A stretch of 5,753 bases of DNA from Actinomycetota bacterium (GTDB lineage: Bacteria > Actinomycetota > Actinomycetes > Actinomycetales > Angustibacteraceae), in the NCBI GenBank assembly GCA_014377795.1, contig JACMOY010000198.1, forward strand, positions 1 through 5,753, given 5' to 3'. The notes beneath the pieces are model-generated. The model had not been told where the DNA came from and searched no databases. It worked only from the letters and a program-made list of their open reading frames with translations. This document shows, one piece after another, positions 1 to 5,020 of this stretch (positions within the stretch are counted from its first letter, which is position 1; each line of letters starts with the position of its first letter). The translations under genes were made by a program, and so were the position numbers.

Positions 1-98
1 ATCTCGACGATGAGGCCGACGACGATGAAGCCGACGACGGTGAGGCCGACGACGATGAAGGCACCGAAGACGACGACGTGACCGACGGCAGGAGCTGA
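1..98 (+). CDS. rimP: Ribosome maturation factor RimP, C-terminal tail (partial)
   Basis: Only the last 31 codons are in the window; the first complete codon is at position 3 and the stop is TGA at 96-98. The visible peptide is almost all Asp, Glu, Ala and Gly, built from DDEAD-like units, and ends in VTDGRS. None of the conserved RimP fold (N-terminal alpha/beta domain plus Sm-like barrel) is visible, so the name rests on position: rimP directly precedes nusA in most bacteria, and actinobacterial RimP proteins can carry variable acidic tails. RimP binds the 30S subunit and helps assemble the 3' domain around S12 and S19. The stop lies 2 bases before the nusA start, so the two genes are probably cotranscribed and translationally coupled. 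Codon use matches the rest of the operon. It could be another gene with an acidic end, but synteny makes that unlikely. Confidence 0.72.
   Translation, partial: LDDEADDDEADDGEADDDEGTEDDDVTDGRS
6..65 (+). repeat. 15-bp tandem repeat inside the rimP tail
   Basis: Four consecutive 15-base units begin at 6, 21, 36 and 51. The first three read GAC-GAY-GAR-GCC-GAC with few changes; the third has GGT in place of GAT, and the fourth decays to GGC ACC at its end. Each unit encodes DDEAD, or DDGEAD-like variants at the changed positions. The unit is a multiple of three, so changes in copy number would lengthen or shorten the acidic tail without breaking the frame. Confidence 0.8.
90..94 (+). promoter_or_regulatory. 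Ribosome binding site of nusA
   Basis: AGGAG lies 6 bases before the GTG at 101 and overlaps the last codons of the upstream gene (AGG AGC TGA). It supports GTG 101 as the nusA start over any in-frame codon further downstream. Confidence 0.75.
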
Positions 99-100
99 AC

Positions 101-1120
101 GTGGACATCGACCTAGCCGCACTGCGGATGCTGGTGCGGGAGAAGGACATCCCGATCGGCGTGCTGATCGGCGCGATCGAGCAGGCCCTGCTGACCGCCT
201 ACCACCACACCGACGGCGCCGTCCCCGGGGCGCGGGTCGAGCTCGACCGCACCACCGGCCACGTCACCGTGATCGCCCGCGAGGACCTCGCCGACGGCAC
301 GACTCGTGAGTACGACGACACCCCGACCGGCTTCGGTCGGATCGCGGCCACGACTGCGCGCCAGGTGATCCTGCAGCGGCTGCGCGACGCCGACGACGAC
401 CGCGTCCTGGGCGAGTTCGTCGGGCGTGAGGGCGACATCGTCGGCGGGATCATCCAGCAGGGGCCGGACGCTCGCAACGTGCTGGTCGACCTGGGCACCG
501 TCGAGGGCGTGCTGCCGGCGTCCGAGCAGGTGCCGGGCGAGAAGTACGTGCACGGCGAGCGCCTGCGCTGCTACGTCATCGCCGTACGCAAGGGCCTGCG
601 TGGGCCCTCCATCCAGCTCTCGCGCACCCACCCCAACCTGGTGCGCAAGCTGTTCGCCCTCGAGGTGCCCGAGATCGCCGACGGCACCGTCGAGATCATG
701 GCGCTGGCCCGCGAGGCCGGGCACCGCACCAAGCTCGCCGTCACCACCCGCGTCCCCGGCCTCAACGCCAAGGGCGCCTGCATCGGCCCGATGGGGCAGC
801 GGGTGCGGGCCGTGATGTCCGAGCTGCACGGCGAGAAGATGGACATCGTCGACTGGGACGACGACCCCGCGGCCTTCGTCGCGCACGCCCTGTCGCCGGC
901 CCGGGTCACCGAGGTCGTCGTCGTCGACCCGGTCGCGCGCGCGGCCCGGGTCACCGTCCCCGACTACCAGCTCTCGCTGGCCATCGGCAAGGAGGGCCAG
1001 AACGCGCGCCTGGCGGCCAAGCTGACCGGCTGGCGGATCGACATCCACCCGGACACGCCGGCCCCGGCTGACACCGCCCCCGATCCCGAGGCGGGACCCC
1101 CTGTCGACCGGACGCGGTAG
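101..1120 (+). CDS. nusA: Transcription termination/antitermination factor NusA
   Basis: NusA binds RNA polymerase near the RNA exit channel and the nascent RNA. It modulates pausing, intrinsic termination and rRNA antitermination, and helps couple transcription to translation. The 339-residue product shows the usual order: an N-terminal polymerase-binding domain (about 1-100; the start [17 protein letters not shown] is typical of actinobacteria), an S1 RNA-binding domain (about 105-175), KH1 (about 200-275, loop GPMG at 229-232) and KH2 (about 276-320, loop GKEG at 296-299 in [21 protein letters not shown]). The C-terminal acidic repeats of E. coli NusA (495 residues) are absent, as is normal for Gram-positive NusA; a short Pro/Asp-rich tail follows KH2. 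The GTG start at 101 has AGGAG 6 bases upstream and lies 2 bases after the preceding stop. The TAG stop at 1118-1120 runs straight into the ylxR region. The identification is firm. Confidence 0.97.
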   Translation: MDIDLAALRMLVREKDIPIGVLIGAIEQALLTAYHHTDGAVPGARVELDRTTGHVTVIAREDLADGTTREYDDTPTGFGRIAATTARQVILQRLRDADDDRVLGEFVGREGDIVGGIIQQGPDARNVLVDLGTVEGVLPASEQVPGEKYVHGERLRCYVIAVRKGLRGPSIQLSRTHPNLVRKLFALEVPEIADGTVEIMALAREAGHRTKLAVTTRVPGLNAKGACIGPMGQRVRAVMSELHGEKMDIVDWDDDPAAFVAHALSPARVTEVVVVDPVARAARVTVPDYQLSLAIGKEGQNARLAAKLTGWRIDIHPDTPAPADTAPDPEAGPPVDRTR

Positions 1121-1121
1121 A

Positions 1122-1556
1122 CTGAGGCAGACCGAGCGCCCAGGCGCGGGGCCCGCAGCACCGGACGACGCGTCCCCCACGGGGCCGCGGCGGACCTGCG
1201 TGGGGTGCCGTGCCACGGGTGGCCGGTCGGTTCTGCTGCGACTGGCGGTGGACCAGCACGACGGGGCGACCCTGGTGCTGGACCCTCGTCGTCGCATGCC
1301 GGGGCGTGGCCTGTGGCTGCACCCCGACGAGCACTGCCTCGCCCTCGCCGTCCGCCGCAAGGCGCTGGCTCGGGCGCTGCGCCGCACGAGCCCGGTCGCG
1401 GTCGACCGAGTCGTCGAGCAGCTGCGGGTGATGCTGCAAGATGGTGCACGACCCCCGGGGCAGTCGCCCGGGGTGCCCACGTCCGGCCCCTCGGGTCCGG
1501 GCACGACCGATCGAGAGCAGAACGCTGATGAGCACCCCATGAGCACCCAGCGATGA
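1122..1556 (+). CDS. ylxR: YlxR family RNA-binding protein (DUF448); start uncertain
   Basis: YlxR is a small basic protein found between nusA and infB in many bacteria. Structural work on homologues suggests RNA binding, and other work links it to RNase P. Visible signatures are TCVGCR (codons from 1194), LLRLAVD, DPRRRMPGRGLWLHPD (1281-1328) and a basic helix AVRRKALARALRR. The first easy start, GTG at 1200, is the Val codon inside TCVGCR and would remove the first Cys and the preceding RRT, so it is probably wrong. The frame is open back to 1026 but has no ATG, GTG or TTG upstream of 1200; there is none in any frame from 1100 to 1199. I place the start at CTG 1122, one base after the nusA stop, giving 144 residues. 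This is inference; the safe minimum is 1200-1556 (118 residues). The tail after about position 1440 is low-complexity and overlaps the infB leader signals, so it may be kept more for its RNA than its protein. Confidence 0.85.
   Translation: MRQTERPGAGPAAPDDASPTGPRRTCVGCRATGGRSVLLRLAVDQHDGATLVLDPRRRMPGRGLWLHPDEHCLALAVRRKALARALRRTSPVAVDRVVEQLRVMLQDGARPPGQSPGVPTSGPSGPGTTDREQNADEHPMSTQR
1453..1504 (+). other. Two adjacent GC-rich inverted repeats in the ylxR tail
   Basis: A perfect 7-bp inverted repeat (CCCCGGG at 1453-1459, CCCGGGG at 1467-1473, 7-base loop) is followed at once by a 6-bp one (GTGCCC at 1473-1478, GGGCAC at 1499-1504). No T-run follows either, so an intrinsic terminator is unlikely. 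Both lie in the poorly conserved end of ylxR. At this GC content some such pairs arise by chance. Confidence 0.4.
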
Positions 1557-1573
1557 ACACCCCCCTGCACTGA
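1528..1573 (+). promoter_or_regulatory. Chained micro-ORFs upstream of infB (candidate translational relay)
   Basis: Three near-identical ATGARCACC starts occur at 1528, 1539 and 1553. The first reads MSTP and stops at 1540-1542, overlapping the second start as ATGA. The second is in the ylxR frame, reads MSTQR and stops at 1554-1556, overlapping the third start as ATGA. The third reads MNTPLH and stops at 1571-1573. The three use three different frames. A ribosome finishing ylxR could restart at 1553 and be released 45 bases ahead of the infB GTG, just before a hairpin covering the infB ribosome binding site. I recall similar ATGAGCAC/ATGAGTAC strings before infB in Streptomyces, but cannot verify this here. 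The ORFs and overlaps are seen; the function is inferred. Confidence 0.5.
1553..1573 (+). CDS. Possible 6-residue leader peptide MNTPLH
   Basis: This micro-ORF starts inside the ylxR stop (ATGA) and ends with TGA at 1571-1573. It has no Shine-Dalgarno sequence of its own worth the name and would depend on ribosomes ending ylxR. Its stop is 5 bases before GGTCCG (1578-1583), one strand of a possible alternative RNA structure, so a ribosome stopped there would probably mask that strand. No homologous function is known to me. Confidence 0.3.
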   Translation: MNTPLH

Positions 1574-1577
1574 CGAC

Positions 1578-1616
1578 GGTCCGCGCCTTCTCTGGCTCGG
1601 ACCCAGAGAAGGAGAG
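1578..1616 (+). promoter_or_regulatory. infB leader hairpin sequestering the ribosome binding site, with a competing pairing
   Basis: A perfect 10-bp inverted repeat pairs CCTTCTCTGG (1586-1595) with CCAGAGAAGG (1603-1612) around a 7-base loop. The infB Shine-Dalgarno AAGGAG (1609-1614), 4 bases before the GTG at 1619, has its first four bases in the 3' arm, so folding should reduce IF2 initiation. GGTCCG at 1578-1583 is a perfect complement of CGGACC at 1598-1603, which is most of the loop plus one stem base. A full pseudoknot looks strained because no linker remains between the two 3' arms, so mutually exclusive structures are more likely. No T-run follows, so this is not a standard terminator. 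Confidence 0.6.
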
Positions 1617-1618
1617 AC

Positions 1619-4402
1619 GTGGCGAAGGTCCGGGTCTACGAGCTGGCCAAAGAGCTCGGAATCGAGAGCAAGGTCGTCATGACCAAGCTCCAGGAGATGG
1701 GCGAGTTCGTCCGCTCCGCGTCCTCGACGGTCGAGGCACCCGTGGTGCGCCGGCTGCGAGCTGAGATGCCCGCGGCGCCCCCCGCCGCCGCGCCGGTGGC
1801 CGAGAAGGCGGCCCCCGCACCGGCTGAAGCCGCCCCTGCGGCCGCTAGCCCGGCAGCGTCCCCGGTGGCACCCGCGGTCGAGCGCCCCGCCGGCCCCACC
1901 CCGGGCCCCCGTCCCGCTCCGGCCGCACCCGAGGTCCCGGCTGCCGCAGCACCCCCCGCTGCAGCACCCCCCGTCGCAGCGCCGCCGGCTGCACCCGAGC
2001 CGGTGGCCCCCGCCGCCAGCGGCGCTCCGGCGGCAGCGCCCGAGGGCTCCCGTCCCGGCGCGCCGCGTCCGGGGGACAACCCGTTCGCGCCCAGCCAGGG
2101 CATGCCGCGGTCGGGCTCGGCCCGTCCCGGCAACAACCCGTTCGCGCCCAGCCAGGGCATGCCGCGTCCCGGCAGCGCAGCCCCCCGGCCGCCTGCCGCA
2201 CCCGGCGGCGCGCCCCGGCCCCCGGCGTCCTCCGGCGGGCCCCGCCCCAACCCGGGCATGATGCCGACCCGGCCGAGCGTGGGCCGTCCCGGCCCGGCCG
2301 GTCGCGGTGGCCCCGGCGGCGCACCCGGTGGTGCGGCCCGTCCTGGCGCGCGTCCCGGCGGTGGCGGCGGCTTCGCCGGCCGTCCCGGTGGTGGCGCACC
2401 CGCGGGCGGTGGCGGCTTCGCCGGCCGTCCCGGTGGCGGCGGTCGTGGCCCGAACAGCCGCGGCGGCACCCAGGGAGCGTTCGGTCGCGGTGGCGGTCGT
2501 CCCGTCCGCGGTCGCAAGAGCAAGCGCGCGAAGCGTCAGGAGTTCGAGCAGATGCAGGCGCCCTCGCTGGGTGGCGTCACCGTCCCCCGCGGGGACGGCA
2601 CCAGCACGATCCGGGTGCGTCGCGGCTCGAGCCTGGCCGACTTCGCCGACAAGATCGGCGCCAACCCGGCGAGCCTGGTGACGGTGCTGTTCCACCTCGG
2701 TGAGATGGCCACCGCGACCCAGTCGCTGGACGAGGACACCTTCCGACTGCTGGGCGCCGAGCTCGGCTACAACATCCAGGTCGTCTCACCCGAGGACGAG
2801 GAGCGCGAGCTGCTCGGCCAGTTCAACATCGACCTGGACGCCGAGCTGGCCGACGAGGACGACGCCGACCTGATCGCCCGCCCGCCGGTCGTCACCGTCA
2901 TGGGTCACGTCGACCACGGCAAGACCCGGCTGCTGGACGCCATCCGCTCGGCCGACGTCATGGCCGACGAGGCAGGTGGCATCACCCAGCACATCGGTGC
3001 CTACCAGGTACACACCGAGCACGAGGGCCAAGAGCGCGCGATCACCTTCATCGACACCCCCGGCCACGAGGCCTTCACCGCGATGCGTGTGCGAGGTGCT
3101 CGGGTCACCGACATCGTCGTCCTCGTCGTGGCGGCGGACGACGGCGTGATGCCCCAGACCATCGAGGCGCTGAACCACGCCCAGGCGGCCGGCGTCCCGA
3201 TCGTCGTCGCGGTCAACAAGGTGGACAAGGAGGGGGCCAACCCCGACAAGATCCGCCAGCAGCTCACCGAGTACAACCTGGTGGCCGAGGAGTACGGCGG
3301 CGACACGATGTTCGTCGACGTGTCGGCCAAGCAGGGCACCAACCTCGACAAGCTGCTCGAGGCCGTGCTGCTCACCGCCGACGCGGCGCTGGACCTGCGG
3401 GCCATCGCCGACAAGGACGCTCGCGGCGTGGCCATCGAGGCCCACCTGGACAAGGGCCGCGGCTCGGTCGCCACGGTGCTCGTCCAGTCCGGCACGCTCA
3501 ACGTCGGCGACTCGATCGTCGCCGGCCACGCGTACGGACGCGTCCGGGCGATGCTCGACGAGCACGGTGAGCACGTCGAGCACGCCGGCCCCTCGCGGCC
3601 GGTCATGGTGCTCGGCCTGACCGCGGTGCCCGGCGCCGGTGACACCTTCCTGGTGGCGCCCGACGACCGCACCGCTCGCCAGATCGCCGAGAAGCGAGAG
3701 GCGGCGGACCGTCAGGCCCTGCTGGCTCGTTCGCGCAAGCGGATCAGCCTCGAGGACCTCAACGAGGCGCTCGCGGCCGGCAAGGTCGAGACGCTCAACC
3801 TCATCCTCAAGGGCGACGTGTCCGGCTCGGTCGAGGCGCTCGAGGACGCGCTGCTCAAGATCGAGGTCGGCAACGAGGTCGAGCTGCGGGTGATCCACCG
3901 TGGCGTGGGTGCCATCACGCAGAACGACGTCAACCTGGCCACCGTCGACAGCGCGGTCATCATCGGCTTCAACGTCAAGCCCGCCGAGCGGGTGGGCGAG
4001 CTGGCTGAGCGCGAGGGCGTCGACGTCCGGTTCTACTCGGTGATCTACCAGGCCATCGACGAGGTCGAGGCGGCCCTGAAGGGCATGCTCAAGCCCGAGT
4101 ACGAGGAGGTGCAGCTCGGCACCGCCGAGGTGCGCGAGGTCTTCCGCTCGAGCAAGTTCGGCAACGTCGCGGGTTCGCTGGTGCGCTCGGGCGAGATCCG
4201 GCGCGGCACGCGGGCCAAGATCCTGCGCGGCGGTGTCGTGGTGGCCGAGAACGTCGAGGTGGCCGGTCTGCGCCGCTTCAAGGACGACGTCACCGAGGTC
4301 CGCGAGGGCTACGAGTGCGGCATCAACCTGGGCTCGTTCAATGACGTCCAGGTCGACGACGTGATCGAGACCTCCGAGATGCGCGAGAAGCCGCGCGTCT
4401 GA
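1619..4402 (+). CDS. infB: Translation initiation factor IF-2
   Basis: IF2 is a GTPase that brings fMet-tRNA to the 30S subunit and promotes joining of the 50S subunit. The 927 residues run in order: an N-terminal IF2_N domain (1-50, [14 protein letters not shown] start), a disordered Pro/Ala then Gly/Arg-rich linker (about 51-300), a basic stretch [11 protein letters not shown] (about 297-307), a second IF2_N-type domain (about 328-390), and the G domain. All G motifs are intact: GHVDHGKT (429-436), GGITQHIG with switch Thr456, DTPGH (479-483), NKVD (533-536) and SAK (569-571). Domain II follows (about 595-690), then C1 (about 705-815) and the initiator-tRNA-binding C2 domain (about 820-915, with YECGI at 898-902). 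The length is normal for actinobacteria. GTG 1619 is chosen because the conserved N-terminus begins there with AAGGAG 4 bases upstream. Initiation is probably modulated by the leader hairpin. The linker contains direct repeats, and an internal start may make a shorter isoform. Confidence 0.98.
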   Translation: MAKVRVYELAKELGIESKVVMTKLQEMGEFVRSASSTVEAPVVRRLRAEMPAAPPAAAPVAEKAAPAPAEAAPAAASPAASPVAPAVERPAGPTPGPRPAPAAPEVPAAAAPPAAAPPVAAPPAAPEPVAPAASGAPAAAPEGSRPGAPRPGDNPFAPSQGMPRSGSARPGNNPFAPSQGMPRPGSAAPRPPAAPGGAPRPPASSGGPRPNPGMMPTRPSVGRPGPAGRGGPGGAPGGAARPGARPGGGGGFAGRPGGGAPAGGGGFAGRPGGGGRGPNSRGGTQGAFGRGGGRPVRGRKSKRAKRQEFEQMQAPSLGGVTVPRGDGTSTIRVRRGSSLADFADKIGANPASLVTVLFHLGEMATATQSLDEDTFRLLGAELGYNIQVVSPEDEERELLGQFNIDLDAELADEDDADLIARPPVVTVMGHVDHGKTRLLDAIRSADVMADEAGGITQHIGAYQVHTEHEGQERAITFIDTPGHEAFTAMRVRGARVTDIVVLVVAADDGVMPQTIEALNHAQAAGVPIVVAVNKVDKEGANPDKIRQQLTEYNLVAEEYGGDTMFVDVSAKQGTNLDKLLEAVLLTADAALDLRAIADKDARGVAIEAHLDKGRGSVATVLVQSGTLNVGDSIVAGHAYGRVRAMLDEHGEHVEHAGPSRPVMVLGLTAVPGAGDTFLVAPDDRTARQIAEKREAADRQALLARSRKRISLEDLNEALAAGKVETLNLILKGDVSGSVEALEDALLKIEVGNEVELRVIHRGVGAITQNDVNLATVDSAVIIGFNVKPAERVGELAEREGVDVRFYSVIYQAIDEVEAALKGMLKPEYEEVQLGTAEVREVFRSSKFGNVAGSLVRSGEIRRGTRAKILRGGVVVAENVEVAGLRRFKDDVTEVREGYECGINLGSFNDVQVDDVIETSEMREKPRV
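2066..2179 (+). repeat. 57-bp direct repeat in the IF2 linker
   Basis: Two adjacent 57-base units (2066-2122 and 2123-2179) each encode a 19-residue block with the core [11 protein letters not shown] (residues about 154-164 and 173-183). A 34-base stretch is identical between 2076-2109 and 2133-2166. The identical synonymous codons suggest a fairly recent in-frame duplication or ongoing homogenisation. NPF-containing blocks like this are common in actinobacterial IF2 linkers, to my recollection. Confidence 0.85.
2372..2440 (+). repeat. Gly/Arg-rich FAGRPGGG repeat in the IF2 linker
   Basis: FAGRPGGG occurs at residues 252-259 and 267-274, a 15-residue period, within a Gly-rich run. About 26 bases are identical at the two sites (starting six bases before each TTC, at 2366 and 2411). 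RG/RGG-type stretches often contact RNA without a fixed fold; that role is inferred here. Confidence 0.75.
2538..2554 (+). promoter_or_regulatory. Possible internal ribosome binding site and start for a short IF2
   Basis: AGGAG at 2538-2542 lies 9 bases before an in-frame ATG at 2552 (Met312, in EFEQMQAP). Starting here would drop the N-terminal domain and the whole disordered linker and leave a 616-residue IF2 that begins just before the second IF2_N-type domain. E. coli infB is known to use internal starts for shorter isoforms. The AGGAG also simply encodes Gln-Glu, so chance is a real alternative. Confidence 0.35.
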
Positions 4403-4433
4403 GCTCAACCGCACCACCCGTGACGTGATGCTC

Positions 4434-4478
4434 GCGGGGGGTCCCTACTACGGTCAGACCGTAGCGGGGGACCCCCGC
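4434..4478 (+). other. Two-part GC-rich hairpin between infB and rbfA
   Basis: The lower stem pairs 4434-4445 with 4468-4478 (GCGGGGG...TCCC against GGGACCCCCGC, with one bulged G). The upper stem pairs CTACGGT (4448-4454) with ACCGTAG (4458-4464) around a CAG loop, with a small internal loop between the stems. It fills most of the middle of the 117-base gap; the rest of the gap shows only the rbfA ribosome binding site. No T-run follows, so it is not a classic intrinsic terminator. It could attenuate transcription, mark an RNA-processing or 3'-end protection site, or be a copy of a dispersed palindromic repeat. Confidence 0.7.
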
Positions 4479-4508
4479 GGGCACGTCGCGGCCAACCCCT
4501 CGACCGGC

Positions 4509-4513
4509 AAGGA
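4509..4513 (+). promoter_or_regulatory. Ribosome binding site of rbfA
   Basis: AAGGA sits 6 bases before the ATG at 4520. It lies downstream of the intergenic hairpin and is not part of it. Confidence 0.65.
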
Positions 4514-4519
4514 CCCGTC

Positions 4520-5020
4520 ATGATCGACCACCCACGCTCCCGCAAGATCGCCGAGCGGATCCAGGTGATCGTCGCCGAGACCCTCGAGCGGCGGGTCAAG
4601 GACCCGCGGCTGGGGTTCGTCACGGTCACCGACGTCAAGGTCACCGGCGACCTGCAGCACGCCACGATCTTCTACACCGTCTTCGGCTCGGACGAGGACC
4701 GCGAGGGCACGGCCGCGGCGCTCGAGAGCGCCAAGGGCGTGGTGCGCCGCGAGGTGGGTCGCGGCATCGGCATCCGGCTGACGCCGTCGCTGGAGTTCAT
4801 CGCCGACGCGCTGCCCGAGGGCGCCGCGCACATGGCCGACCTGCTCGCCCAGACCGCCGCCCGGGACGCCGAGCTCGCCGCGCGCGCAGCGGTCGGCAGC
4901 TTCGCCGGTGAGGCCGACCCGTACAAGAAGCCCGTCACCGACGCGGCTGACGAGGACGACGACCGCGAGGACGACGACCCCGAGTCGGGGGACGACTCCG
5001 CCGAGGCCGACCGGACGTGA
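4520..5020 (+). CDS. rbfA: Ribosome-binding factor A (RbfA)
   Basis: RbfA binds the 30S subunit near the decoding site and the 5' end of 16S rRNA and acts in late maturation, including at low temperature. The 166-residue protein carries family hallmarks: [23 protein letters not shown] at 8-30, the strand block [14 protein letters not shown] (32-45) leading to ATIFYTVFG (48-56), and the type II KH helix-kink-helix with the A-x-G signature AKG at 71-73, followed by [10 protein letters not shown] (84-93). The KH core ends near residue 112. An actinobacterial extension follows with [11 protein letters not shown] (128-138), then a strongly acidic tail (141-166). The ATG start at 4520 has AAGGA 6 bases upstream and gives the expected N-terminus. 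It follows infB across a 117-base gap holding a large hairpin, so its expression may be tuned separately. Its stop overlaps the truB start as GTGA. Confidence 0.97.
   Translation: MIDHPRSRKIAERIQVIVAETLERRVKDPRLGFVTVTDVKVTGDLQHATIFYTVFGSDEDREGTAAALESAKGVVRREVGRGIGIRLTPSLEFIADALPEGAAHMADLLAQTAARDAELAARAAVGSFAGEADPYKKPVTDAADEDDDREDDDPESGDDSAEADRT

Noticed and set aside
1205..1528. Other-frame plus-strand ORFs within ylxR (107 and 73 codons)
   Set aside because: They overlap the frame that carries the clear YlxR motifs and show only Arg/Ala/Gly/Pro-rich sequence.
1586..1612. infB leader hairpin as an intrinsic terminator
   Set aside because: The 3' arm is followed by GAGAGACGTGG, with no T-run, and the arm itself carries the infB ribosome binding site. 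A translational role fits better.
113..2695. 860-codon open frame on the minus strand opposite nusA, ylxR and the start of infB
   Set aside because: It is antisense to three well-identified genes, its product is low-complexity Arg/Gly/Ala/His sequence with no recognisable domain, and long antisense open frames are expected when third codon positions are almost all G or C.
2786..4417. 543-codon open frame on the minus strand opposite infB
   Set aside because: It mirrors the infB codon pattern, with runs of Val, Asp, His and Leu, shows no motif, and has no supporting start context. It is a GC-rich shadow.
4434..4478. Classic Rho-independent terminator between infB and rbfA
   Set aside because: There is no T-run after the stem, and rbfA and truB continue the conserved operon. 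Actinobacteria may use such stems without T-runs, so it is kept as a finding but not called a terminator.
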